Below, piece by piece: positions 1 to 6,031 of a stretch of 8,008 nt of DNA (its first letter is position 1; each line of letters starts with the position of its first letter). A program made the translations under genes and the position numbers. Source of the DNA: Chitinophagaceae bacterium (lineage in GTDB: Bacteria; Bacteroidota; Bacteroidia; Chitinophagales; Chitinophagaceae); NCBI GenBank assembly GCA_021323155.1, contig JAJTCI010000156.1, forward strand, positions 1-8,008. The letters run 5' to 3'. The notes under the pieces were generated by a model. That model did no database searches and was not told the origin of the DNA. It worked only from the letters and a program-made list of their open reading frames with translations.

Positions 1-107
1 CTGATGACGATGGCTTTCCATAATGGGAGTCCTTTGAAGCGCAGGTGCCAGTACCAGGCGATGGTCATGAAGACGTTGGAGGCGATGAGGAGCAGGATGG
101 TTCTCAT
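1..107 (-). CDS. DMT family protein (DUF486-like), N-terminal part only
   Basis: This is the beginning of a small integral membrane protein, and the window edge cuts it after 35 codons. It starts at the ATG at 105-107 and reads MRTILLLIASNVFMTIAW, then YWHLRFKGLPLWKAIVI. From memory, this matches the first transmembrane helix and first loop of the DUF486 family. Those are roughly 110-residue, four-helix proteins of unknown substrate placed in the drug/metabolite transporter superfamily. The helix covers about residues 3-18, and the W-Y-x-H-L-[RK]-F-K and P-L-W-K-A stretches are the recognisable family features. It lies 67 bp downstream of a membrane protein gene on the same strand. No clear promoter or terminator is visible in that gap, so co-transcription is possible. 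The family call is fairly safe; the physiological role is unknown. Confidence 0.8.
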   Translation of the reverse strand, partial: MRTILLLIASNVFMTIAWYWHLRFKGLPLWKAIVI

Positions 108-174
108 GCGGCTAAGCTAACAGAAAAACAAATCAACAGGCCAGCCAGTGGGCGAAACAAGCAGATGTAACCAT

Positions 175-597
175 TCAGAGATCGTACTTCGGCTTACGCG
201 GCTTTTTCCTGGCCCCCTCCTGCTCTTCCAATAAAGCCACGGGGGTTGGATTGCTGGTGATGGAATGCGCAACGAAATATAAGACCAAAAGTATCGCCAG
301 AGACCCGAGAACTTCGCCGAAAGATATCCAGTAACCGAGCACATCATATGCCTGGGCTTTGGAAGGATCGGAAGCCTCGTAGATGACTTGAGTTGACTCC
401 CCTTCTTTGTGCAGGAATGAATAAGGTATCGATGCGTAGTGGGTGGAGTCGCCAACGGTAAATTGCACCGCCAATTTTTCAGCCTTCTTTACAACGGACC
501 CTTGCGCACGTTCACTGTCGAAATAGTCCGGCTGGCGGGTGAATAATACATAGCAGCCAAAGCAAACGATATACAGTATGATGAGAATGAGTCGCAG
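175..597 (-). CDS. two-helix membrane protein resembling DUF3592, probable CTG start
   Basis: About 140 residues if it starts at the CTG at 595-597. The order is a first hydrophobic helix (LRLILIILYIVCFGCYVLF, residues 1-19), an extracytoplasmic domain of about 75 residues, a second helix around EVLGSLAILLVLYFVAH, and a basic cytoplasmic tail rich in Lys/Arg (EGARKKPRKPKYDL). The stretch VIYEASDPSKAQAY before helix 2 resembles the V-x-Y-x-P-x-(N/D)P-x-x-A pattern of DUF3592 proteins, a family without known function. Between the in-frame stop at 646-648 and helix 1 there is no ATG, GTG or TTG. The first conventional start, TTG at 472-474, would remove helix 1 and leave a protein with unusual topology. 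CTG sits 4 nt after a TACATTTG box, so the mRNA may be leaderless. A sequence error that removed an ATG is the main alternative. The DUF3592 label is tentative. Confidence 0.6.
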   Translation of the reverse strand: MRLILIILYIVCFGCYVLFTRQPDYFDSERAQGSVVKKAEKLAVQFTVGDSTHYASIPYSFLHKEGESTQVIYEASDPSKAQAYDVLGYWISFGEVLGSLAILLVLYFVAHSITSNPTPVALLEEQEGARKKPRKPKYDL

Positions 598-601
598 GTT
601 G

Positions 602-609
602 CAAATGTA
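602..609 (-). promoter_or_regulatory. Bacteroidota -7 promoter box TACATTTG
   Basis: Read on the minus strand, TACATTTG fits the Bacteroidota sigma-A -7 consensus TAnnTTTG exactly. It lies 4 nt before the CTG at 595-597, which would place the transcription start on or beside that codon. About 17 nt upstream is a TTTTTG, inside the loop of the smc terminator, that could act as a weak -33 element; the usual spacing is nearer 19-21 nt. Assignment is from consensus and position only. Confidence 0.5.
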
Positions 610-616
610 GAAACAA

Positions 617-642
617 AAAGTCCCGCCAAAAAGCGGGACTTT
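617..642 (-). terminator. rho-independent terminator of smc
   Basis: A perfect 10-bp inverted repeat (AAAGTCCCGC ... GCGGGACTTT) encloses a 6-nt loop. On the minus strand the GC-rich stem is followed by TTTTTGTTT, the expected T-tract. It begins about 25 nt past the smc stop codon at 667-669, so it should end the smc transcript. On the plus strand the 3' side is TTGAATTAA, a poorer tract, and no gene enters from that side. Confidence 0.85.
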
Positions 643-666
643 GAATTAATGGTATAAATGGATGGA

Positions 667-3600
667 TTAGTTGAGACTTCGGAAATCTACCGGTACCAGT
701 TTGCTTACTCCAGGCTCCTGCATCGTCACACCATAGATCACATCAACGGCGCCCATGGTCATTTTATTGTGTGTAACAATGATGAACTGGGAGTTCTCGC
801 TGAACTGTTTGATCATATTGGTGAACTTACCTACGTTGGCATCGTCCAGCGGCGCGTCCACCTCGTCGAGGATACAGAACGGTGCCGGCTTGATGAGGTA
901 GATGGCGAACAACAATGCTGTTGCCGTGAGTGTTTTCTCTCCACCGCTCAACTGCGTGATCGATGAAGGACGTTTACCCTTGGGCTTCGCGACGATGTCG
1001 ATACCGGTTTCCGCGAGGTTCTCCGGATTCTCCAGGATCATATCCGCGGTATCTTCATCGGTGAAGAGTGCCTTGAACACTTTCTGGAAGTTCTCCCGCA
1101 CTTTATTGAACGTATCGAGGAACTGCTGGTTTGCAGTTGCTTCTACTTCCTGGATGGTCTGCAGCAGGCTTTCCTTCGCGGACACGAGGTCGTTCTTTTG
1201 TTCAAGGATGAACTCGTAACGCTTCTTCATTTCCTGGAAGGCTTCGATAGCTGTAGGGTTGACTTCTCCCATGTTCTCCAGGCGCTTCTTCATCCTGTCG
1301 GAGCTGGCCTGTAGTTCTTCCAGTGTTGAATCCGTGGTGCGTGCCTGGTCCAGTATCTCATCCAGCTCTACTTTGAATTCAACGCTGAGGCGCTCTTTCA
1401 TACCGGCGAGTTGCAGCTTCAGCTCGTTGAGCCTGTCTTTTATTTCAGACAAGAGGTGGTCGATCATTTCGCGGCTCTTCACCTTATGGCGGAGCTCGCT
1501 TTCCTTTTCCTGGAGCGCGTTGCGCAGGTTGTAATATGCCTGGTCCGCTTCGTTGAGTTTTTGCTCTTCCTCGTCTTTCTTCCGCATCATATCCAGCAAT
1601 CCTTCTTCAGCCGCTGACAGCGCTTCTTCAGAGCCTGTGATCGCGTCCGCGGCTTCGCTGAGTTGCGTGGTATTGGTCTGGATCTGCGTATGCAGGTCGT
1701 TCAGCTGGTTCTGCTTGAACACCAATTCCTGCTTCAGGGAGGTGATCTTGCTTTGCTGCACCGTCAACTGCAGGTTACTTTCATTGAACTGGGCGGTAGC
1801 GAAATTGTATTCCTGCTCGGCGAGCTGGTATTCGTTTTCTACAACAGAGAGTGATTGCGTGGTGTCCTGCAACTTAATGTTGAGAGACTGCAATTCTTCC
1901 CTGGTAGAAGCGATCGCATCATTCTCATCCTGCAATCTGCCAGCGATATCAGCCAATCTCTGGGCCGCATTCTGTTGCGCTGCCTGGATGTTCTCCATTT
2001 TATTCTTAGCAGCAAACGCCTGGTTGGTTAGCTGGTTGATCTCCGTTTCCGTCTGCCTGATCGCGTGCTCTTTCAACTGCTCGTTGAAACCGATGACTTC
2101 ATTGTGGCGGCTCTGTATCTCCGCTTTCAGTGACATCACCACTGCTTCCTGCGCGACAATCTCTTCGTGCAACTTCTCCAGGTTCTTCGCACGACTGACC
2201 CAGCAGGTACTGCGCGAGGTTCCGGTATTTTTCATCCACCTCTATCACGTCCATCGCTTTGATGGTATCGAAAGGCTGGTGTGTTTCGGAAGCCTGGAAA
2301 TTATTGACCCTGTCGAGCATGAAGAAATTGGCCTTGCCTTTCTGGTTGGCGTCGAGCAGGTGCACTGCCTGCAGGCCTTCCTGCATGTCGTTCACCACGT
2401 AATAGTTCAGGTAGGGTTCAAGCACATTCTCCACGGCCGCACGGTATTCTTCCTTTACGTAGATTATGTCGGAGAGAATGGGCGCGTGGTGATTCCAATT
2501 GGGATTGTTGTGCAGGAACTTGACGCTCTCCGGGTAGCCTTCCATCGAGTCGATGAGGCTCTTTAAGAGGTCGTGTTCGTTGCGCTTGGAATCGAGTTTG
2601 CGGTTTTCTTCCGCTAATTTATTTCTTAAGATCTCCAGGGCGGACTGAGTTTCGAGGATCTGTTCTTTGGTCCTTTCGTGTTGCTCCTGCAATTGCTGGA
2701 GGTCGATGCGTTTCGTGTCGAGCGCTTCTTCCTTATCTTTTAATTCAGTCTCGAGCTGGCGGAGCTGGTATTCCCGGTTCTGCTGTTCTTCGGTGAGCTG
2801 CACCTGCGCACGCTGGAGGTTCTGGATAGATGTATCCGCTACAGCTACTTTCTTTTCCGCGTCGAACTGGCTGCGCTGGATCTGCTGGTATTGCGCGCGC
2901 AATGTATCCACGCCGCCTCGCTTCTCGTCGTAGTTGCGGCGCTTGTCTTCCACTTCCATCTTCACTGACTCCACCTTATCGGCTAGTTCGGCGAGTTTGG
3001 CGTCTTCTTCTCCCACCTGCATCTGTGTGTATTCGATAGAATCGCCGATGGTCTTGAGTTGTCCTTCCGCGCGGTCCAGGAATTCCTTTAATGACGTTTC
3101 CTTCTCTCTCAGGTATTGAAGTTTCTGGGTGGCCAGATTCTTCTCATTCTCTTTTGTGCGCAGTGCCTGCACGAGGTCGTTGAACTCATGCTGCTGTGAT
3201 TGCAACGCGCGCTCTTTCTCGATGAAGCCAACTTTCTCCTGCTCGATCGCCGCCTCTTCAGTAGCGATCTCAGCTTCCAGCTGCACTTTCTTATCGGTCT
3301 CGGTCTCCTGCTGTTCGTTCAACTCCTTATAGGTGATGTTGAAACCTTCCAGGGCGGCCTTCGCGAGTTCTACGGAGATCTCTTTGTAGTCTTTCTTGAT
3401 CTCGTAGTACTTCTCCGCTTTCTTCGCCTGGTTCTCGAGGGTCTTCAACTGGTTGTTGATCTCGAATAAGAGATCCTCGATCCGGTTGAGGTCCTGCTCG
3501 GTGGCATCCAGTTTATTCTTCGCTTCTTTCTTACGTGTTTTATAGATGGTGATGCCGGCGGCCTGTTCCAGCATCCGCCTCCGGCTGTTCTCTTTGTCTT

Positions 3601-4051
3601 TGATGATGTCGTCCACCATTCCCAGCTCGATGATGGCGTAGCTGTCGTTGGACACGCCTGTATCAAGGAAAAGGTTGTGGATGTCTTTCAGGCGGCACTG
3701 TACATCGTTGAGGCGATATTCGCTTTCGCCGTTCTTGTAGAAACGCCGCGTTACGGTTACCGTGCTGAATTCAGTCGGCAGCAGGTTCCTTGTATTCTCA
3801 AATGTGAGGGTTACTTCCGCGAGGCCACTGGCACTACGGGTCTTGCTCCCGTTAAAAACGAGTGCTTCAAGGTTCTCAGATCTTAACGCGGATATTTTCT
3901 GTTCACCGATCACCCAGCGTATGGAGTCGATGATGTTGCTTTTGCCACATCCGTTGGGCCCGATGATTCCAGTGATGCCTTCGTCAAAACTGACGATCGT
4001 TTTGTCGGCAAAGCTCTTAAAGCCTTTGATCTCTAATGACTTAAGTCTCAT
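667..4051 (-). pseudogene. smc: chromosome segregation ATPase Smc, disrupted in the hinge
   Basis: Smc forms the long coiled-coil ATPase of bacterial condensin, which organises and helps segregate the chromosome together with ScpA and ScpB. The N-terminal part starts at the ATG at 4049-4051 (MRLKSLEIKGFKSFADKT) and has Walker A GPNGCGKSN at residues 31-39. A long coiled coil follows to about residue 500, then the first half of the hinge (about 505-618, from GYPESVKF to QYLLG). There the frame breaks: the original frame runs 32 more residues to a TGA at 2099-2101. The remainder resumes in another frame at RAKNLEKLHEEI (codon at 2191-2193). It continues for 508 residues through the second coiled coil, the ABC signature LSGGEKTLTA (near 922-951) and Walker B FCILDEVD (near 856-879), ending at 667-669. 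The joined parts total about 1,126 residues against roughly 1,170-1,180 expected. The missing piece is the second hinge half, normally containing the GG...GGS-GLFEGK-IGR region. Family identity is certain; whether the lesion is real or an assembly error is not. Confidence 0.9.
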
Positions 4052-4184
4052 AAGCGAGAGTGTGTCTTTTCAAGGTGTACTAATTCTTCCATTCCGTATA
4101 ACACAACGAACATAAACTAAAACGTTCCAAACCGAAATCACAGTTTGTTCACTTGTTAATAAGCGGTGGAAATAAAAAGAAGAA

Positions 4185-4192
4185 CAAAGGTA
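4185..4192 (-). promoter_or_regulatory. smc: possible smc promoter (-7 box TACCTTTG)
   Basis: On the minus strand TACCTTTG fits the TAnnTTTG -7 consensus exactly, about 134 nt before the smc ATG. It would give an AT-rich leader of roughly 130 nt. No convincing -33 TTTG lies at the usual distance upstream; the nearest element, TTGG in CCCCTTGGCAATC, is only about 13 nt away. It is the best candidate in the gap, on consensus alone. Confidence 0.35.
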
Positions 4193-4326
4193 AAGTTGTT
4201 GATTGCCAAGGGGTGGTAAGGAATAGTGAAAGTTTATTAGCCCCTGATTCGCCCGTAATGCAGGGAACGCGAATGACACTGGGGTGGCGGATCAAGGCGA
4301 TGCCTTGCCTAGGAGAAACAGCCCAC

Positions 4327-4364
4327 AAAAGTGCAGACTGATCACTCAGCCTGCACTGCACTTT
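4327..4364 (-). terminator. hairpin terminator after the 81-residue gene
   Basis: AAAGTGCAG (4328-4336) pairs with CTGCACTTT (4356-4364). An alternative fold pairs AGTGCAG with CTGCACT (4351-4357) and adds an inner CTGA/TCAG stem across one mismatch, for 11 pairs in all. It lies about 30 nt beyond the stop codon at 4393-4395. On the minus strand the stem is followed by TTTTGTGG, a short T-tract. On the plus strand it is followed by TTTAAATAG, so it may work weakly both ways. The fold is clear; termination is inferred. Confidence 0.5.
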
Positions 4365-4392
4365 AAATAGGAAACTGGACTCAAGACAACAG

Positions 4393-4638
4393 CTATCTCC
4401 TGATGCCTCTCGCGAATACCTCCTGGATCACGAAATCGCTTTCCTGCGAATCGGCGCCCATCCCTGACAATTCGTAAGGGCCGGAAAAGAGCGACGCGAA
4501 AAACCCGGGAGTAGATTTTCTTAGTTTTCTTATGGCTTCATCTGACATGACCACGAGGCTGTCTTCTTCAGGAGCGGCACCGATGCCGCAGATCTCGTAA
4601 CCTTCGGGGATGTTGTTTGTAGTATAATTCTGTTTCAT
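4393..4638 (-). CDS. unrecognised 81-residue protein with an internal duplicated motif
   Basis: I do not recognise this protein. It starts at the ATG at 4636-4638 (MKQNYTTNNIPEG) and ends at 4393. It has no signal peptide and no clear membrane helix. Residues 13-30 (GYEICGIGAAPEEDSLVV) and 54-71 (PYELSGMGADSQESDFVI) align without gaps: Y, E, G, G, A, E and V are identical and most other positions are conservative. Between them is a basic, partly hydrophobic segment (MSDEAIRKLRK, then STPGFFASLFSG) likely to be helical, and the tail is IQEVFARGIRR. There is one cysteine (Cys17). The open frame continues upstream to about 4809, but that extension is Pro/Ser/Thr-rich, overlaps the repeat-rich divergent promoter region and does not look like protein. 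The gene is divergent from the J-domain gene and has its own likely promoter and terminator, so it appears to be a single-gene unit. A short repeat protein or a peptide precursor are both possible; no modification enzyme or exporter is nearby. Confidence 0.6.
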   Translation of the reverse strand: MKQNYTTNNIPEGYEICGIGAAPEEDSLVVMSDEAIRKLRKSTPGFFASLFSGPYELSGMGADSQESDFVIQEVFARGIRR

Positions 4639-4657
4639 AAGGGATGCGTTTATGCTG

Positions 4658-4665
4658 CAAATGTG
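4658..4665 (-). promoter_or_regulatory. possible promoter of the 81-residue gene (CACATTTG)
   Basis: The minus strand reads CACATTTG, one mismatch from the TACATTTG boxes found elsewhere in the window. It ends 19 nt before the ATG at 4636-4638. That would give a leader of about 15 nt without a Shine-Dalgarno sequence, normal for Bacteroidota. No clear -33 element is seen. Confidence 0.35.
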
Positions 4666-4723
4666 GCGCGCCGAAGATGTCCGAAAAATGACCGTAGTCA
4701 GCGGGAAGGATGATTTTGAGGGG

Positions 4724-4760
4724 GGCAATGGGCAATGGTGAATGGTGACCATCGTGAATG
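4724..4760. repeat. degenerate heptamer array GGCAATG / GTGAATG
   Basis: Two copies of GGCAATG (4724-4730, 4731-4737) are followed by GTGAATG (4738-4744), an imperfect unit GTGACCATC, and GTGAATG again (4754-4760). Part of it forms an 11-nt near-palindrome, ATGGTGACCAT (4742-4752). The array sits in the 178-bp divergent gap between the 81-residue gene and the J-domain gene, upstream of the J-domain promoter box. Its function is unknown. Confidence 0.6.
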
Positions 4761-4804
4761 GTGTACAGTCACCCTCCGGGTGAGCGGACACCGGGGTCAT
4801 TGCA

Positions 4805-4812
4805 TACATTTG
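4805..4812 (+). promoter_or_regulatory. Bacteroidota -7 promoter box TACATTTG for the J-domain gene
   Basis: TACATTTG matches TAnnTTTG exactly and stands 4 nt before the CTG at 4817-4819. This is the same arrangement as at 595-609 on the other strand. A transcription start a few nt past the box would fall at the CTG codon. No clear TTTG -33 element is seen 19-21 nt upstream. Confidence 0.5.
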
Positions 4813-4816
4813 CGGC

Positions 4817-5443
4817 CTGCAGAATTATTACAAAATACTCGACCTGGACTTCAACGCTACGCTGGCGGAAGTGAAGAAAGCGTACAGGAGGCTGGCCCTG
4901 CAATATCATCCCGACAAAACCGATAACGAATTGCTGAAGGCGAAATTCGCCGAAGTGAAAGAGGCTTACGAAGTATTGTCACACCCCCAGCGGCGTAAAG
5001 CATATGACCTGCGGTTTGATAATTTCTCATACAAAAAAGAAGCATCACTCACCCCCTACCAATTATTGCAAAAAGTAAAAGCGTTGCAGGTCAAGAAAGA
5101 CAAGCTGGACCCGCACCGCATCGACCTGGACCGCCTTGAGTTTGAAATAACAGAGTTATTGACTGAGAAGAATATCGCGACGCTCAGCGTGACGGAAGAC
5201 AAGGGAATCGTACAGCAATTGATCGTTGGTGTCCTTGAAGTTGCGAAGCCGTTATCAACCGGGCAATTCAAACCGCTGGCAGCACAGCTGGCACCACTGG
5301 CCGATGATGCGACGCTTAAACAAATGCAGCAGGCAATGTTGGCCCATAGCCGGGAGCGGCGATGGGATGATTACAAATTAGTGGTGGCGATCATCGTGGG
5401 GATCGTGCTATGCGTGATGATCTTTATGCTTGCCCGGATGTGA
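4817..5443 (+). CDS. J-domain (DnaJ-like) protein with C-terminal membrane anchor
   Basis: J-domain proteins recruit DnaK/Hsp70 and stimulate its ATPase. The J domain fills about residues 3-66: helix I with NYYKILDLDFNATLAEVKKAY, the HPD tripeptide at residues 31-33 (LQYHPDKT), and AYEVLSHPQRRKAYD. The glycine-rich, zinc-finger and substrate-binding regions of true DnaJ are absent, so this is a type III J protein. Residues 70-185 are a charged, mostly helical region I cannot assign. About residues 188-206 (LVVAIIVGIVLCVMIFML) form one C-terminal membrane helix, so the J domain probably faces the cytoplasm as a tail-anchored protein. The start is unusual. An in-frame stop lies at 4781-4783, and no ATG, GTG or TTG follows until GTG at 4871, which would delete J-domain helix I. 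CTG at 4817-4819, 4 nt after TACATTTG, gives a complete domain of 208 residues in total. No dnaK or grpE is nearby, so its Hsp70 partner and task are unknown. Confidence 0.85.
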   Translation: MQNYYKILDLDFNATLAEVKKAYRRLALQYHPDKTDNELLKAKFAEVKEAYEVLSHPQRRKAYDLRFDNFSYKKEASLTPYQLLQKVKALQVKKDKLDPHRIDLDRLEFEITELLTEKNIATLSVTEDKGIVQQLIVGVLEVAKPLSTGQFKPLAAQLAPLADDATLKQMQQAMLAHSRERRWDDYKLVVAIIVGIVLCVMIFMLARM

Positions 5444-5476
5444 ATTGCACCCGCCTGACTACGTCATTCGGGCAGG

Positions 5477-5518
5477 GGTTGCAAGTTCCAGGATACAAGT
5501 TGCAGGGCACAGGTCAAT
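5477..5518. repeat. degenerate heptamer array, consensus about ARGTTRC
   Basis: Successive 7-mers read GGTTGCA, AGTTCCA, GGATACA, AGTTGCA, GGGCACA and GGTCAAT. The array fills the 70-bp gap between the convergent J-domain and lipoprotein genes and runs into the lipoprotein stop codon at 5514-5516. It shares its consensus with the array at 5971-6031. No hairpin terminator with a T-tract is evident between these two convergent genes. Confidence 0.55.
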
Positions 5519-5936
5519 AGCCCTGGAAACGCTTTCCAAAGACAAGGACGTTGGCGCGACCGCTGAATACATTACCCGTGGTCCGGTACTTGAATTCGAT
5601 GCGGGAGATGGCCTTGCCTTCGGTGGCGAGATCGATGACGCGACTGGACTGGTCAGGCGCGATCACCGCGTCTATTGCTGGTGAGAGTTTGTCGCCATTC
5701 TGGAATATTACATTCAATTCATTCAGCCGTATCTCGTGACCCTCCACTTTAAACTGGAGGGCGGTGTAGGTGCTGTTATTGCGGACCTCGATGACGTCCT
5801 TATCGCGTACGAAATTCACTTTCTGTTCGCCCAGGAGGTCCCAACCTTCTTCAAGACCGATGCTCCTGCGGGCGGGTCCGCAGGCAACCAGGATGGCACC
5901 CAAAATAAGGATGCCGGTGATCATGATATTTTTCAT
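5514..5936 (-). CDS. small predicted lipoprotein, possibly DUF2541-like
   Basis: 140 residues from the ATG at 5934-5936. The N-terminus is a lipoprotein signal (MKNIMITGILILGAILVAC) with lipobox LVAC and the modified cysteine at residue 19, so the mature protein should be lipid-anchored in the cell envelope. The mature part of about 120 residues is beta-rich: WDLLGEQKVNFVRDKDVIEV, IRLNELNVIFQNGDKL, SSRVIDLATEGKAISRIEF, and RANVLVFGKRF. The pattern W-x-L-L-G-x-x-x-V, D-x-D-V-I-x-V, V-x-F-x-N-G, (S)-R-x-I-D-L and I-x-x-[IV]-x-F-x-Y recalls DUF2541, a family of small secreted proteins of unknown function; this is from memory and tentative. Its start codon lies in a perfect inverted repeat, and heptamer arrays flank the gene on both sides. 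It is convergent with the J-domain gene and lies downstream of pruA on the same strand with a 92-bp gap. No specific function can be given. Confidence 0.8.
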   Translation of the reverse strand: MKNIMITGILILGAILVACGPARRSIGLEEGWDLLGEQKVNFVRDKDVIEVRNNSTYTALQFKVEGHEIRLNELNVIFQNGDKLSPAIDAVIAPDQSSRVIDLATEGKAISRIEFKYRTTGNVFSGRANVLVFGKRFQGY

Positions 5937-5940
5937 GATC
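5919..5940 (-). promoter_or_regulatory. inverted repeat over the lipoprotein start codon
   Basis: GATCATGA (5919-5926) and TCATGATC (5933-5940) are exact 8-bp complements around a 6-nt loop. In the minus-strand mRNA the initiator ATG is in the first arm and codon 5, also ATG, is in the second. Such a hairpin could hide the start codon from ribosomes, or the repeat could bind a protein. The repeat is plain in the sequence; any regulatory role is inferred. A weak -7-like GAACTTTG on the minus strand at 5950-5957 lies just upstream. Confidence 0.4.
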
Positions 5941-5970
5941 GTTGGGCAACAAAGTTCGTACCTGTTTGAG

Positions 5971-6031
5971 AGGTAGCAGGTTCCAGGCGGCAGGTCACAA
6001 GCGGATTGCCAGATGACAGGTTGCAGGTTTA
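5971..6031. repeat. degenerate heptamer array, consensus about AGGTTRC
   Basis: Consecutive 7-mers are AGGTAGC, AGGTTCC, AGGCGGC, AGGTCAC and AAGCGGA, then a short break, then AGATGAC, AGGTTGC and AGGTTTA. The last unit contains the pruA stop codon (TTA at 6029-6031, TAA on the minus strand). The array fills most of the gap between pruA and the lipoprotein gene and is of the same family as the arrays at 5477-5518 and 7926-8008. No terminator hairpin for pruA is seen here. Confidence 0.6.

Larger units (their letters stand above)
4052..4392. other. gene-free region upstream of smc
   Basis: This 341-bp gap separates the smc start from the stop codon of the 81-residue gene. Short open frames here show no recognisable protein features. 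The half next to smc is AT-rich and probably holds the smc promoter and a leader of up to about 130 nt. The other half contains a perfect 6-bp inverted repeat with a 3-nt loop (CAAGGC-GAT-GCCTTG, 4293-4307), which has no T-tract on either strand, and a stronger hairpin at 4327-4364 listed as a terminator. No tRNA, known riboswitch or other RNA gene was recognised. Confidence 0.6.

Noticed and set aside
2185..2209. Programmed ribosomal frameshift in smc
   Set aside because: No slippery heptamer is visible around CTGCTGGGTCAGTCGTGC, and conserved hinge residues are missing at the same place, which a frameshift alone would not explain.
3445..3666. Open frames in other phases inside smc and pruA
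   Set aside because: They are out-of-frame readings of strongly conserved coding sequence and carry no independent support.
4293..4307. CAAGGC-GAT-GCCTTG inverted repeat as a terminator
   Set aside because: No T-tract follows on either strand and the stem is only 6 bp.
4153..4341. Open frame of 62 codons on the plus strand in the smc upstream gap
   Set aside because: No promoter box, no recognisable composition or motif, and it crosses the inverted repeat at 4293-4307; more likely chance.
4639..4809. Upstream extension of the 81-residue protein to a 138-residue frame
   Set aside because: The added part is Ser/Thr/Pro-rich, lies over the heptamer repeat and divergent promoter region, and the good start MKQNY follows a promoter-like box at 4658-4665.
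4735..4926. Open frame of 63 codons on the plus strand
   Set aside because: It overlaps the J-domain coding region in another frame and the heptamer repeat, and shows no protein-like features.
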